DNA of 20,172 nucleotides, taken from assembly GCA_000934455.1 (NCBI GenBank), contig KN887700.1, positions 1 to 20,172 on the forward strand. The letters run 5' to 3'. The stretch comes from Apostichopus parvimensis. Taxonomy: Eukaryota > Echinodermata > Holothuroidea > Aspidochirotida > Stichopodidae. Made by a program: the position numbers and the translations under genes. The notes under the pieces are model-generated. The model worked only from the letters and a program-made list of their open reading frames with translations, was not told the DNA's origin and ran no database searches. Positions 1 to 12,300 of this stretch are shown piece by piece (the stretch's first letter is position 1; the number at the start of each line of letters is the position of its first letter).

Positions 1-175
1 GCTTCAAAGTGAATACTTATATGCAAATTTAAGCCATCGAAGCCTTAGCTAATTTAAATTTTTCGGCTCTGGTGCAGCCTTAGCGAAGCCTTAGTGAAGG
101 CATTCTTGGGGCAAATATAAGCCATCATTTATAAGCATTCGAAGCTTTAATGAAGCCTTAATGAATGCATTCATG
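1..175. repeat. degenerate short repeat (GAAGCCTTA)
   Basis: The motif GAAGCCTTAG/A and close variants (AGCCTTAG, GAAGCTTTAATG) occur at least five times between about 40 and 165. This looks like a decayed short tandem repeat in the intron after exon 14. No coding signal was seen. Confidence 0.45.
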
Positions 176-250
176 TTTGGTAAGGGATGATTGCCATCCT
201 AAGATTCAAAACGATGCATGCATGATGTCTCTTAAAAGGATTGAACTTAC

Positions 251-363
251 CTTCCAGCTGTCACCATGGTAACCACAATGATCCTCTTTTCTTTGATCTT
301 TGTTGGACTAGGGAAAACCACATAGTTAAACCTGTCGTAGTTTAAGCAGTCATCTCTAATCTC
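251..363 (-). CDS. MOV10: MOV10 coding exon 14, last exon in window
   Basis: Residues 625-661 plus two bases. It contains NYVVFPSPTKIKEKRIIVV followed by TMVTAG, equivalent to 'EYVFP....L...R...TT..TAGR' of MOV10. The next exon (RL..., then the DEAG box) lies past the left edge. The acceptor is CACTGTAG and the donor GGAAG|GTAAGT. Confidence 0.93.
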
Positions 364-3300
364 CTACAGTGAGTAGAACATTAAAAGAAAACTGTGAATT
401 TTCATAACTTAGATGAACTGACTGCAACTTACAAACCTAACATGACATCATGTTAGCTTGCATGGTAGTACAAAAATAAAAGTATGTTATATCTTTATGA
501 AACACGACTACATATTACGGATTCGAAGTTGATCAGTAAAGTTTTCAAGTTTATTTAGAATCAAAATCATCCCAAAGGATTGTTTTTCATTGGGGCTAAA
601 ATATCAAATTTACAAACAAAGAACATAAATACAAAATATAAAAAATTACAAGTACAAACAAAAGTATAGAAAAAATAAGTAGTACTAAAAGTTCAGAAAG
701 CCTATACAAATTTCAAACCAATGTTAAAAACAAAATGTAACACATGGTGAAAGTGAAGATTGCACGGTTAAAAAAAAAAAGACTTAAAGCAATTTGAGGC
801 ACAATTTGAAAACGAAAATTGCACACTTAGTTTTGAAACATCTAAGAGTATAAGAGTTTTTTTTTTCTTGTGGAAGACATCACTTCCAAAGTTTGGTTTC
901 ATGTACTGAAAAGCAGTTTTTGTTTAGATTAGTGAATTTCTATCATGTTCCCATATAAAACCAGTAACACAACTATAACTGATCACAAGTTCCCCTCGTC
1001 AACCATTGGAGTTATGACTTAATGGCAAAATTTGTGTTGACCTGAAATTGTTTTAACATATTGCCAGCACTTATAAGGCTACCATGAAAACATATAAGAA
1101 CTCACAGAAGAATTGACATCAAGTTTTCCTGCCAACCTTCTCCCATTCCTCTTAGTTTCCCATGAGCCTTACATTTTTAGACAGAATTTATGCGAAATTT
1201 GGGAGAACAAAAATATCACAGAAATCACCTGTAGAGCAGGATCGACACTATCATAGTTGCGACTGAGTGCGCACATTCGCAACAGATGGGTCCTGGCGAC
1301 TGAGCCTTTGTCTATGAGACGCTTTGCTAAGAGGTCGGCAGCACTGTTAGAAGGTGCGCATGCTAGGATGATGTTCTTCTTACTCTGGTGGTAGACCTTA
1401 ATTTATTACACATAGAGAAACAGAACAAAAAGAGTAGAAATGAATAACCATCTCAACAAATTTGAACAGCATGTGTCTCATTTGTGTAAACATTTAGACC
1501 TCTGGTGGAAGAGTGTCACATATCGTTTATGGTCACTCATCACAGATTGGGTATTTAGAGCACCACTGAAGGATGGAGTACAGCCTGACCCTTATTCTAT
1601 TGTATATTCAGTTAAAATGTCTCAAACCTAGGCAATTGTTCATCTTACTCATTTTAGGTCAAACTTTATGATAGCCTAATTACATATCTTGAAAAATTCC
1701 TCAAAAGATACTACTTTGTACTTCTTTAAATACTTGAAAAATAATAATAGCATGTTCATAAATTATTCTACTTCGAATAGGTTAGCCCTTCATTTTTGTG
1801 AAAAACTGACTGAATACTCAAATGATACCAATTTTTGCAAGCTATCGTGAATTATGTACAAACACATTTGAAGAACATAGCTACTTTCTGTTAACTTTTT
1901 TAAGTGTTAATTAAACAAGAAAAATGCTGAATCACAGCAACAACTGACGAGGTTTGTATTAAAGAGATATATATCTATTAAACACAAAAATAAAATAATA
2001 AATATTTCTGTAAAAAGATGAATGAAAGTTGTACGGCACAACTAAAGGGTGACCAACCTGCTTCATTGCTTCAACCACGGTAACAGTCTTGCCGGTACCA
2101 GGAGGTCCAAACACGAGGTACGGTGCAGGGAGTGACGTACCATGCAGAATGTGATAAATGGCTTTGACTTGCTCCGGATTTTTAGCCAAATTTGTATCAA
2201 ATAGCTTCTTTGCAAAAGCGCTAACAAAGTCATGGTGGTAGAGAAAGTGCAAGAAATAATTTTTACGTACAACAACAGGAATAAATGAGTCTTTTAATCA
2301 CAAAGTTCATGAATGCTTCAAATACACAATAAAAAGTCAAATAGTACTGCATGGAACTTAAAACCGTGGTATCAATTCGTCTACCATCCGTCTTTCCACT
2401 TTTTGCTTCAAAGTGAAATACAATAATACAGTAAAACATATTTAGAGACTGCACGTGCAGTGAGTTTGGGTTCCATGTATTAATGATACCAGTAGGTGTT
2501 GTTTTCTATGAAGGCTAAAAATGCTTCATACTAGTTGTTATGAAGTTGGGCAATGCAAGCACTGTAGAAAAGCACATCGTAGCAAAGTGTGTTAAAAGTA
2601 CGAGCAATTATTTCATCAGAATTTAGACATAGGTGTGGTTTACAATCAGACTGAGGACCCCATTGTTTTTCCCATTGTTCAAATCTACATGCGCTAATCT
2701 TAACAATACCCCTGAACAATAGAAATCTTCAGAGGACATGGTGATTCTTTTGATAAGACATCACATGACCTGGAATTCCTTTGTTCATGTCCTCAGTTAG
2801 AATACACACAAACACAGACACACACATGTTTGTATTACATTCAGACCGAGGACCCCATTGTATTTTCCATTGTTCAAATCCATGTACCCTAACCTTAACA
2901 ATACCCCATACAATAGAATTCTTCCGAGGACGTGGTGATCTTTTAGAAATCACAACCGAGGACCTGAAATTCTTTGTTCAAGTCCTCGGTCAGAATACAA
3001 AGCAAACACACACACACACAAATAAATGAAAGTCATGAACTTACTTGAGCTTTTCAGCATCAGTTTTCTTCATCTTCTTTGGTTCAGGAAAGATAACCGG
3101 TTTCAAACGATCCATGTTTAGTGTATCTGAATCTACTGAGAAGTGTGACGATCGTATCGGAAACCGTGAGAAGGTAAACTGGATGTCAAACTTCATCTTC
3201 TCTATGAAGAGTTTCATCAAGCTGAATCAATCAAGAGATTAATAAAATGAGAACCCATTTTGTGACTCATGAATATGCAAGAACTTTGCTTATTATTATC

Positions 3301-6300
3301 CACACACTCGCTAGGAAGTATCCATAGGAACTTCTTTGAGATGGATATAATACGTAGGAAGTGTGTTCTTTTGTACATGGAAATGCAAGTTGTTTAGGAT
3401 ATATATCCTATATATAGGCTATTTAGCCTATTAATCCTAATTCAGCCTAACTGTGCTAATAAGATGTCTTCCCAGTTCTTATCAATGCAGCACTATAAGG
3501 TTGTCTTTAATGTGAAATCATTTTGGTTGCTCTTATAGGGGATAAAATACAACTGGATAGACTGCTTCGAATGTGGTAGTGGTACCCAACAAAATATCGA
3601 TTGTGGACAATTTTTAACTACGGAATTAAGTTAGGGGGGGCGTGTATGTGGGAGGAATGAATGGGAGGGAGGATGGTACATTGATAGAACAGAGACAAGA
3701 ACTTAAAAAATGGGTATGTTGAAATCATTTGCAGAAGAAGTACTCCACGAATATCATGAGAATGAGTACAGTTATTGTACTGTAACCAGCGATTGGTGCA
3801 AAATGCACCAAATAAGAGGCATATACTTTATATGTTGGATAAAACAACTTTAATGACTTACTCTTTGTGGAAACATAACGACACAACTTCCATTTCCACA
3901 TGATGAACAAAGCCTTTGTAAGTCTTGTCTGGTCTGCTACTATCAGCAAACATTACAAACAGATGATCTCCTCTTAAGACTGAAGGACGGTTCTCAGCCA
4001 AGCCTGGAACCTTGAGGTATAAAGAAAGGAATAAACATCTTTAGGACCAATCTGCAGTCAGTATAATATCTACACATGAACAGCTAGAAAGCGATAAGTG
4101 TGTTTTTGCTACGACCAAATCATTGAGCACTTCGGGGCATGCATAGGTTCTTCATTGATATTGGAATAGTTTGGAAATCTTATGATGGGAGAGGGGGAGA
4201 GGAAGGCAGGATAGTAAAACCACTGGAATCCATTGAGTTTCTCCCCTGTGTATACATCTCTGTATGTAGGAGTAATTTTCCTTTCACTGAAATATATTTA
4301 GGCAACTAAATTATAAAGTGGCGGGTGAGGTAGAAGGGGGAGAAGGGAAAGAAAGAGGAAGGGTAGGGGAAGGAGGGAATGGGGAGAAGGTAAAGAGAGA
4401 GGAGAGGGAAGGGAAGGGAAGGGGAACATGAATACAGACGACCCTTAAAGTCAGATTCATCGTGCTGCCACGCAAGTATGAGTACCAGTCAAATGCTCTC
4501 CACATAAGTACCGTATGAGTACCAGTCAAATGCTCTACACGCAAGTATGAGTACTAATTATATCCTGCACTAGAATCTATGTCAGATTTCCAAAGAGCCC
4601 CGAGTATGAGTACAAAGTCTTGAGGGGCAAGTATAATTACAGGTAAATATATGCTAGATTACAATTATGAGTACATTCACTACAATTCTGGTAGTCACCA
4701 TAACAAATCAGTTCTCTGGAAAGGTATAGCCTATTATATCACAAGTACCACGGTGTGGCACTTGGTTTCACAGGATTTGACTCAATTCTAAAGAAAACTA
4801 AGCAAAGCTTACACAGACACAACCCTCCCCCCACCCCCCCATTACCACGACGATGAAGGCCCAGCTGGGTTTGTACACGCAAGCTACTAGACAATTTGGT
4901 GCAAAAATCGAATGTTAGAGCTTAAATTAAACACTCACATGCAAGTCGAGCAGACCGTCATATTTCTTACTCCTTGTCAGCATTACACCCTTCCTGTCAT
5001 ATTGATGAATGTCAACCTTCATTTGGTGTTCCTCTGCATAGAGGAGGAGCTGGAATTTTTGGGAATAATTTTCAGCGGATAAAGGTGCTTCTAATTCTTC
5101 CAATAGACTGCGAAGGAAAATATTATATTTATCTATATAAATATATACATATATGTATATTGACATAAGCGTTTGGATATACACCTCCGGAAGTGCACAA
5201 CTCTGTTTAAGAAGAGCCACATGTAGGCCTCTAGGCACTGATAAATGCACATGTATATTGTATGTGTGTATGATACAGTCTGTCTGCCACTGTAGGATGG
5301 CTGTCTAGTCCAGACAACACCATCCATTACCATTACCTATACATATACAGTATATATACACATATGTATATATATTCTATTCATTCCCAGACTTATATGT
5401 CATAACATAGTGGATTTCAATTACTATTTTAATGAATACGATAGCAAAGTCATTGGAAAGCTTTTGATTCAATTATGTTAGAGTGAAAATGGAGAAAACA
5501 GAAAAACAAGACTTGTCTTTGCAAACATTATGAACAAGACTGCACTTTAAAATATCTGTTAACCTGACATGTGGATTTACATCAGTTTGGAATCATTATG
5601 CCTTAAAAGCAATGTGAAAGGGAAAAAAAATTGGCTTTATGTAACTTCTATGAGAAATCAATTATTTACTCACTCAGATTGTAAAACAAACTTTTTGGAA
5701 AATAATGAATAAGGAACAGGCATGGATCCAAGGACAGGTGGGGGGGGGGGGTTGTACATCCCCTCCCCCTTTTCAACCCCACACTAGAAAGAATCAAAGT
5801 AGTTACTAGCAGATCTTTGCCTAGTCCTAAAATTATAGCCTAAATATGCCTCAAAAAGCTTTAATTTAATTTTCTGAGGGAGGCCCAGACCCCAGTTGGC
5901 TTCAAGGACACCAGAACCACATGCACTCCTTTTAAAAATCCTGGATTCCACCCTAAGAAATACACAAGTACAGTATGGAGTTAACTGATTCAATCCTGGT
6001 GATTTTACCAGAAATTTCTCTACAATCAAAAAATTAGAAAATAAATACAAAACTTAAACAAATCGGAACAACGTAAAAAAAATCAAGTGCAGTGATTCAA
6101 ATTTTTACAATGTTGATAAAGTGAATTGACTGATTGAAATAAACCAATAAAACTTACTTTGTAGGATTAGGCAAGTTCAAATCCATAGATACATTGCTTG
6201 GAATGCCATATTGTTGCATTTTTACTGCCTGAGGTAACTCTCCACTGCCAGAACTTGAGTTAAAACAACAAAGAATATACTGACTTCATTCAGAAAAAAA

Positions 6301-9300
6301 TGAAAAAGAGCAAAAATCAACAGAAATGTTATTCTGACAAAGTAACCGATTCTACTGTCACAAGTCACAGAAATTGAAAACAATGAAACTAATTTCACAG
6401 ACAAAAAAAACCATCAAACTGTTTTGAGGGAGCCCAGCTACTTGCTAGGTTTTAGGCCACAGAGTTCAAAAACTGATCTGACTGACTGAGAGACGATAAA
6501 ATACCAAATCGATGGAAATGATGCAATATTTCTAAACATTGTGTAGAAAATAGCCAGACTTATATGGACTTAAAATCAAAGGTATACTATGACTTTAATT
6601 TAAAACCACAAAAGTTTGTAAATTGATCACTACTATATAGTTGATACATATTGAAGATTTTATCGAGGATATGAGTAAAGAATATGAATAAATTAAATGA
6701 AAAAAATTGCACAAAATATAAAAAGAAAGAGCGGCAAGACAGCAAAAGAACGAAGCCACGAACATTCAGACTTACAACTGAACTGGATTTCCCGACAAGA
6801 CATTTTTTGGCAGCGGAGTCACAGCGACTTTAGCTCGTCTTTTGTAGGGAGCTGTTGGGGCTAGGTCTTCCTTATCTTCTCCTCCAACACTAAATGTGAC
6901 GGATCTTAATATATGGAACACCTGGAGAATTCAGTGATGTACAACAACAATTTTGTAGTCATTTGAGGTTTGGACAATGGATATATACCATACAGGACCA
7001 TGCAGTGATCAAATCTAGTTTTCTTTCCAGTAAGTGTTTGGTTCTCTTTTGTCATGCGACTACCAAAATAGTATTTTAACAGTACCCTCCTGCCCCCCTC
7101 CCCCTACCCCCCCTCCTGTCCTGCTCCCAACCCTGCTCTTCCGACCATGCAAATGTCAATAGAAGATCTAATAGATAAGATAAGATCAAAATAACAGGAA
7201 AGATAGCAGAGGTTCTAAAACAAGCAAAAGCCACTTAATAGCAGAGATTGAAAATAATGACATCATTCAAATAATAATTAGCAATACATAAAAGCAACTG
7301 AAGACTGGGGTACGGTATGCAAATATCTACTCGTGTAATGTTAAATAAGTGAACATTCTATTTATGCATATATATATAAATAACCAAAATGGAAGAAGCA
7401 GATATATTCTGCAATAGGGAAAGAAAGAGTTTTTTATGACTTTTACCAGGTTATGAATTGTAACTCTGGTCCGTTTGGTCAACAAAATTACTCATTTTAG
7501 TTCAAAAAGACAAGAAAAGCAAACAGGTGGAAATTCACCGACACAACACATATTTCAAACAGTTGTAACACCTACCCATATGTTCAACCTTGTTTATACA
7601 ATACATTAGTATTTAATATTATACAAACCTCATTTGCAACCAATATCCACCAATTTCAAAATTTGCAATTCATGAAATGACAGGAAGTTGGATCAAAATA
7701 TTAAACCTTAGGAAGTCATTATCACTGACAAAGAAAAATCCACCAACCTTATTGGTCTGCAATTGAAATGCAAATGCCACGAGAGCTTTGACTTCTCCAA
7801 AATCATTGCTTTTACACGACAGTTTTGTCGTGTACTTCTGTCCTGCATAAACAGATACAAATGGCAGTAACGTCAGACAAAATTATTTCAGTCTCAGTAG
7901 TAGAGTATTATTGGAAACATGAATCTCAACACTATTAATTTTCACATTAACAACAACATAAATGTCATTGCATAACTTAGTATGATGTAATATAACAACA
8001 TACCATACCACAACACAACATGTGATATCCCATCACAATGTTATGGTTTATCATTCTGTTTATACTCCCCTCCTCGTCTCAGCACAATAAATATTAAGTT
8101 TGTCTCGGGCCATATAAAAATGGAGTATTATCATTATTGTTGTTTTTAATAATCATTATGGTTATTGTTATCGTTAACATCATTGTTGTTGTTATTGTTG
8201 TAGTTGTTTTATTGTTGTTGTTATTGTAGTAATTGTTGTTGTAGTTGTTGTTATTGTAGTTGTGATAGTTATAGTTGTTGTTATTGTTGTAGCTGTTGTT
8301 GTTATAGTTGTTGTTATTGTTGTAGTTGCTGTTATTGTAGTTGTTGTTAAAGTTGTAGTTGCTGTTATTGTTGTTGTTATTAATGTTATAGCCGTTATTG
8401 TTGTTGTAGTTGTTATTGTTGTAGTTGTTGTGGTAGTTATTGTTGTTGTAGTTGTTAAAATAGATGTTGTTGTATTTGTTATCGTTGTTGTTGTCTTTAT
8501 AGTTGTTGTTGGTTACATGTTACATCAAAAACCTTTGAAAACTGAATGGGAAACCACAAGCAAACTTGACAACAGCAAATAAAACTTGGGTTAGAATGGG
8601 ATTTGAATCAGTGTATCTAAAGAATTTTTTTTTCTTTAGTATTTCCCAAACAGTTTTCCATTGTTGATTTACTTAAATGAAATCTTAGCATAACGATCTT
8701 TCAATGTGTCAATGGTATTGTTAAAATAAGGAAATAGTGATGTCCAACCTGGCTGAATTAGCTTTTGTTTGGTCAAGCCACCTACAGCGGCTTTAAGAGT
8801 TAGCCTTGGGTCCTGGGATAGTAATGACACCCTTGTGAGTGTAACTGGGGTATTACTAAAGGATAAAACAAAAAGTGTGTAATTAGCACAACTATTAAAC
8901 AAATGTCAAAACAATAAATTTACTCAAATTGTCAACCACAAAATAAAACATTCCCCTGCCTCCCAAATACATAGTAAGATCAACAGACTTTCAAATAGCT
9001 TTCGATTTTACATCTTTTTATAGTTTAACAATGCTTTTGGAGATGAAGCTAGCAATTCTTTGTCCAAGAATGGAGAGTCATATTTATAAGAAAGTTCATT
9101 CTTCATATTTACATCCGGGGAATAATTTAGTGATCAAATTTTGTGTATCAGTTTCCAAGGCTCTGAATCTGGTCACTTATAATTTACGATGGTTCTGGAG
9201 TAATTGCTATACATCTAATAACTTTTATAGCAATTTGTCCACTTTGCATAGACAAATTATTCCCTGTACTCCTATAAAAATATAAATAAATAAATTTATT

Positions 9301-12300
9301 GAGAGAGTAAAGTGGTCATATTACGTTTCTGTGGAATGGAAAATACAAATAATGAGTACGTGACAGACCTGCTCTGTACATTGAGTGAAGTGGTCTGCAA
9401 CACACCCGGCTTAGTAGAAACGGTCACCTGTCCATTTGGGGACCGATTTCCTTCTCCGCTCTCTATCACAACACCATGCTTGTTTTCCAACAGATTATTT
9501 CTGAAAGAGAATAATACGTAAGTTCAAAGTGGACGTAACAAGCTTGTGTAATTTGTGTAATTCCACTACGAAATGTGATACTGATATGGTTGATACATAT
9601 AGTCCATGCAGTTAGTAGTAAAATTTCATTTCAATAGCTTGTTCTTATTGAAATCTATAGATATGCTTCTTATGAACACAAAAGTCCGGTTTAACAGTGT
9701 CTGATTTTAAAAATTGAAGTTGTCATGGTGGCAAATTATCACCAAGCATTCAAGAGTGCTTTCAAAATTAGAGAATAGAAATTGAGAAGGTAGATACTCC
9801 TGACTCTCCCCACACTCCTTCCCCTCCCCCCCCCAGCTGGCCCTTTTCAAAGTGAGGGGAAGCTCCCTCTGACTACACCCTTGCCCCACCATTCCTTTAC
9901 CTAAGTGAAGGTATCTGTATTTGAAATTTCTGCATATTAAAACACCAAAAGTAACTTCAACTAAAAGGATGATTATGTGTATTCTCAACATTACTTGTAA
10001 TTAAAGCCATATATCTGCAACTAGCCCATTGTATTCTCAAAAGAAAATTTCACCTTTAATGCTTATACTGATTACTTCATATAACCTGATGTACATTATT
10101 ACTTCTTAATCTGACCGGCATACTTTTTGGTCAAGTTCATATCAAGGAACAAAGAAGGTTCCTTTCAGCAATCAGCAAAAAATACCACTAAGTGCATGCT
10201 GCTGTTAGAAATGTATATATTTTCATTTTCGCACCTATTGTTTCTCATACATGTTAAGTATCACTGTAAAATGCAGCAGTTTTTGGCTCCTCGAGAAAAC
10301 CCAGCAAAGTATCCAATATGTAGTTGAAATACAAATTTTCATCCGTTTTCCATTTGTGCTGATTATTAACCTGAATGAGCTCCCCAACGTCTGATGTCTT
10401 TAAAGAGACTTACGCTCGTTTCCTAATGAAGAGTTTACTCAAGTTTGCTCTATGTCTGGCCCCCTTGATATGCTCTTGTTCTTGAAACTCTGAATTAACT
10501 ATTATCCCGCATACGTCACAGGGAGTTGGGTATGTCTTATCCTGAGAAGTATCTTGAGGGTTGCTCTGCGAATGGAAAGATAAGTACAGTGAAAGTTTGT
10601 TACAGTATAATTAATTAATATATTTCATCCACATCACAAAGAGTTTTCAAATATTTTATCTGTTTAAGGTTTGAATTTAGCCGAAACTTTTTGATAATTA
10701 ATTCATTATATTATGGCAGATAGTCAACGACAATTAATTAGCCTACAATTACAGCCTTTCATAGCTGGAGAAATGTTTACATGAACAAAACATCATCCAG
10801 GGACAGCACTTGTAACTTTCCATTATTGCCAAGCTAACATAAGTGCTTATATGTGTTCATGTATTTAATAGTGTATTTATGTGTGGGCTGTTGAACCGTA
10901 ACAAGTTGTAATTTTAGAGGACGCTTCTGCAATTCAGACTTAAAGTGAAAGGCCAATTTTTGCATATGTGTCAGGACTGTTTATAGTTCTCTGTTATCGC
11001 CAAGGATAATCCTGAAAAATTCAGTTTCAGCAATTACAGCCACTGTAATGTTTCATACAGTATCAAACTATTGAAGGTACAATGACTTGAATAAGTGTTT
11101 GGAGTTATGTATGTAAATGATAGCAATTGCATATATTCAATCTACTTCATGGTACAGTTAAATCATGTATCTCTTTGGGTTCATTCTGGTTGACTCCCCA
11201 TATTATTTAATACTAATATCCACATCTCAGAATGTGGCATGTGGCATTGTGGTCAAGTGATTAAGGCAGTGGACTTGTGATCTATGGTTTGCAGGTTCGA
11301 ATCCTGGTCAGATCATCACATAGTGTCCTTGGGGCAAACACTTTATCTTCCTTGCCTCTCTTCACCCAGGTGTATATATGGGGACCAGTGAGATAAACTG
11401 TTAGTTTGGCACTGTTTAGCTGCTGCCATGTGGAGGGATTGGTTTTATGTTACATATTATACCAGTTTATTTTGTTTTGGTTGGATTTTAACCAATCATC
11501 CATATCGGTTCCTTAATCTCTGATGTTTTGGGATCAAAAATTGTAAATCTCCTTGTAAATGACAGATTGACAGGTCTGCTGTAAACTATAGTGCATTTTT
11601 GTTGCAATGACAAATAACATCATATTTGGTATAAAAAAAAATATATATTAAAATTACATTTGTGATAAACCATGGAGAACAGGCTTGGAGTAATGAATGG
11701 TTGGTCTCCAATCCCTCAATTATATCAAGGTGAGTCAATAAAATAATTTTTCAATGTATTAAAGATCAAACAACATGAATCAAGCTCTATCTTATTTTAT
11801 GCTCTGTGAATTACTATAGACCATCGTTCCCAAAAAATGGATTTTAACCCTGGGGGGGGGGGGAGGGGGGTAATGGCACAGCTGCTGTGAGTACCTCTTA
11901 CCAACAAAGTTTTAAGATCATTTTATCTGCACAAGACAAGACAAGAAAGAGAGAAGGGGTCATTTTCTAAAGAGGTAGACAAATTAATAAAACAAGAAAG
12001 CAACTTTACATTTTTCTTTTAATTAATCTACTCTTCAGGGAAGTGATTTACCTGTGTCGGAGGGGGATGTCGATGCTGATCCACAGTCGCAGTACCAGCT
12101 CTCTTGAAATAAGTCACACGTCCACCCCTGGAATACTTTATTTTTTTCATAGCCATCAAGTTGAACATGAGCGAACCGAAAGAAACCCCTTTGGGGAGGA
12201 AATGTTCAAGTGAATAGATTATTTCGTCATCTCAACTTAGCAAAAGATAGTCCAAAGTTAGCAATATCAAAGTTTTGCTGTTAATGTTTCTGCACTGGTA

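Noticed and set aside
2263-2719. Minus-strand frames in intron 11
   Set aside because: They are interrupted by the GT-AG intron model, have random composition and partly overlap the fold-back repeat.
4311-4544. 77-codon minus-strand frame with Pro/Ser/Phe repeats
   Set aside because: It is translated from the polypurine tract and the AGTATGAGTAC repeats.
8262-8582. 106-codon valine-rich plus-strand frame as a membrane protein
   Set aside because: It is the translation of an imperfect (GTT)n microsatellite inside a MOV10 intron.
9031-9285. 84-codon plus-strand frame
   Set aside because: It lies in MOV10 intron 4, antisense, with no recognisable family and no splice context.
11241-11315. Functional tRNA gene
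   Set aside because: The promoter boxes are fine, but the cloverleaf stems are poor, no clean acceptor stem closes, and the sequence runs into a SINE body.
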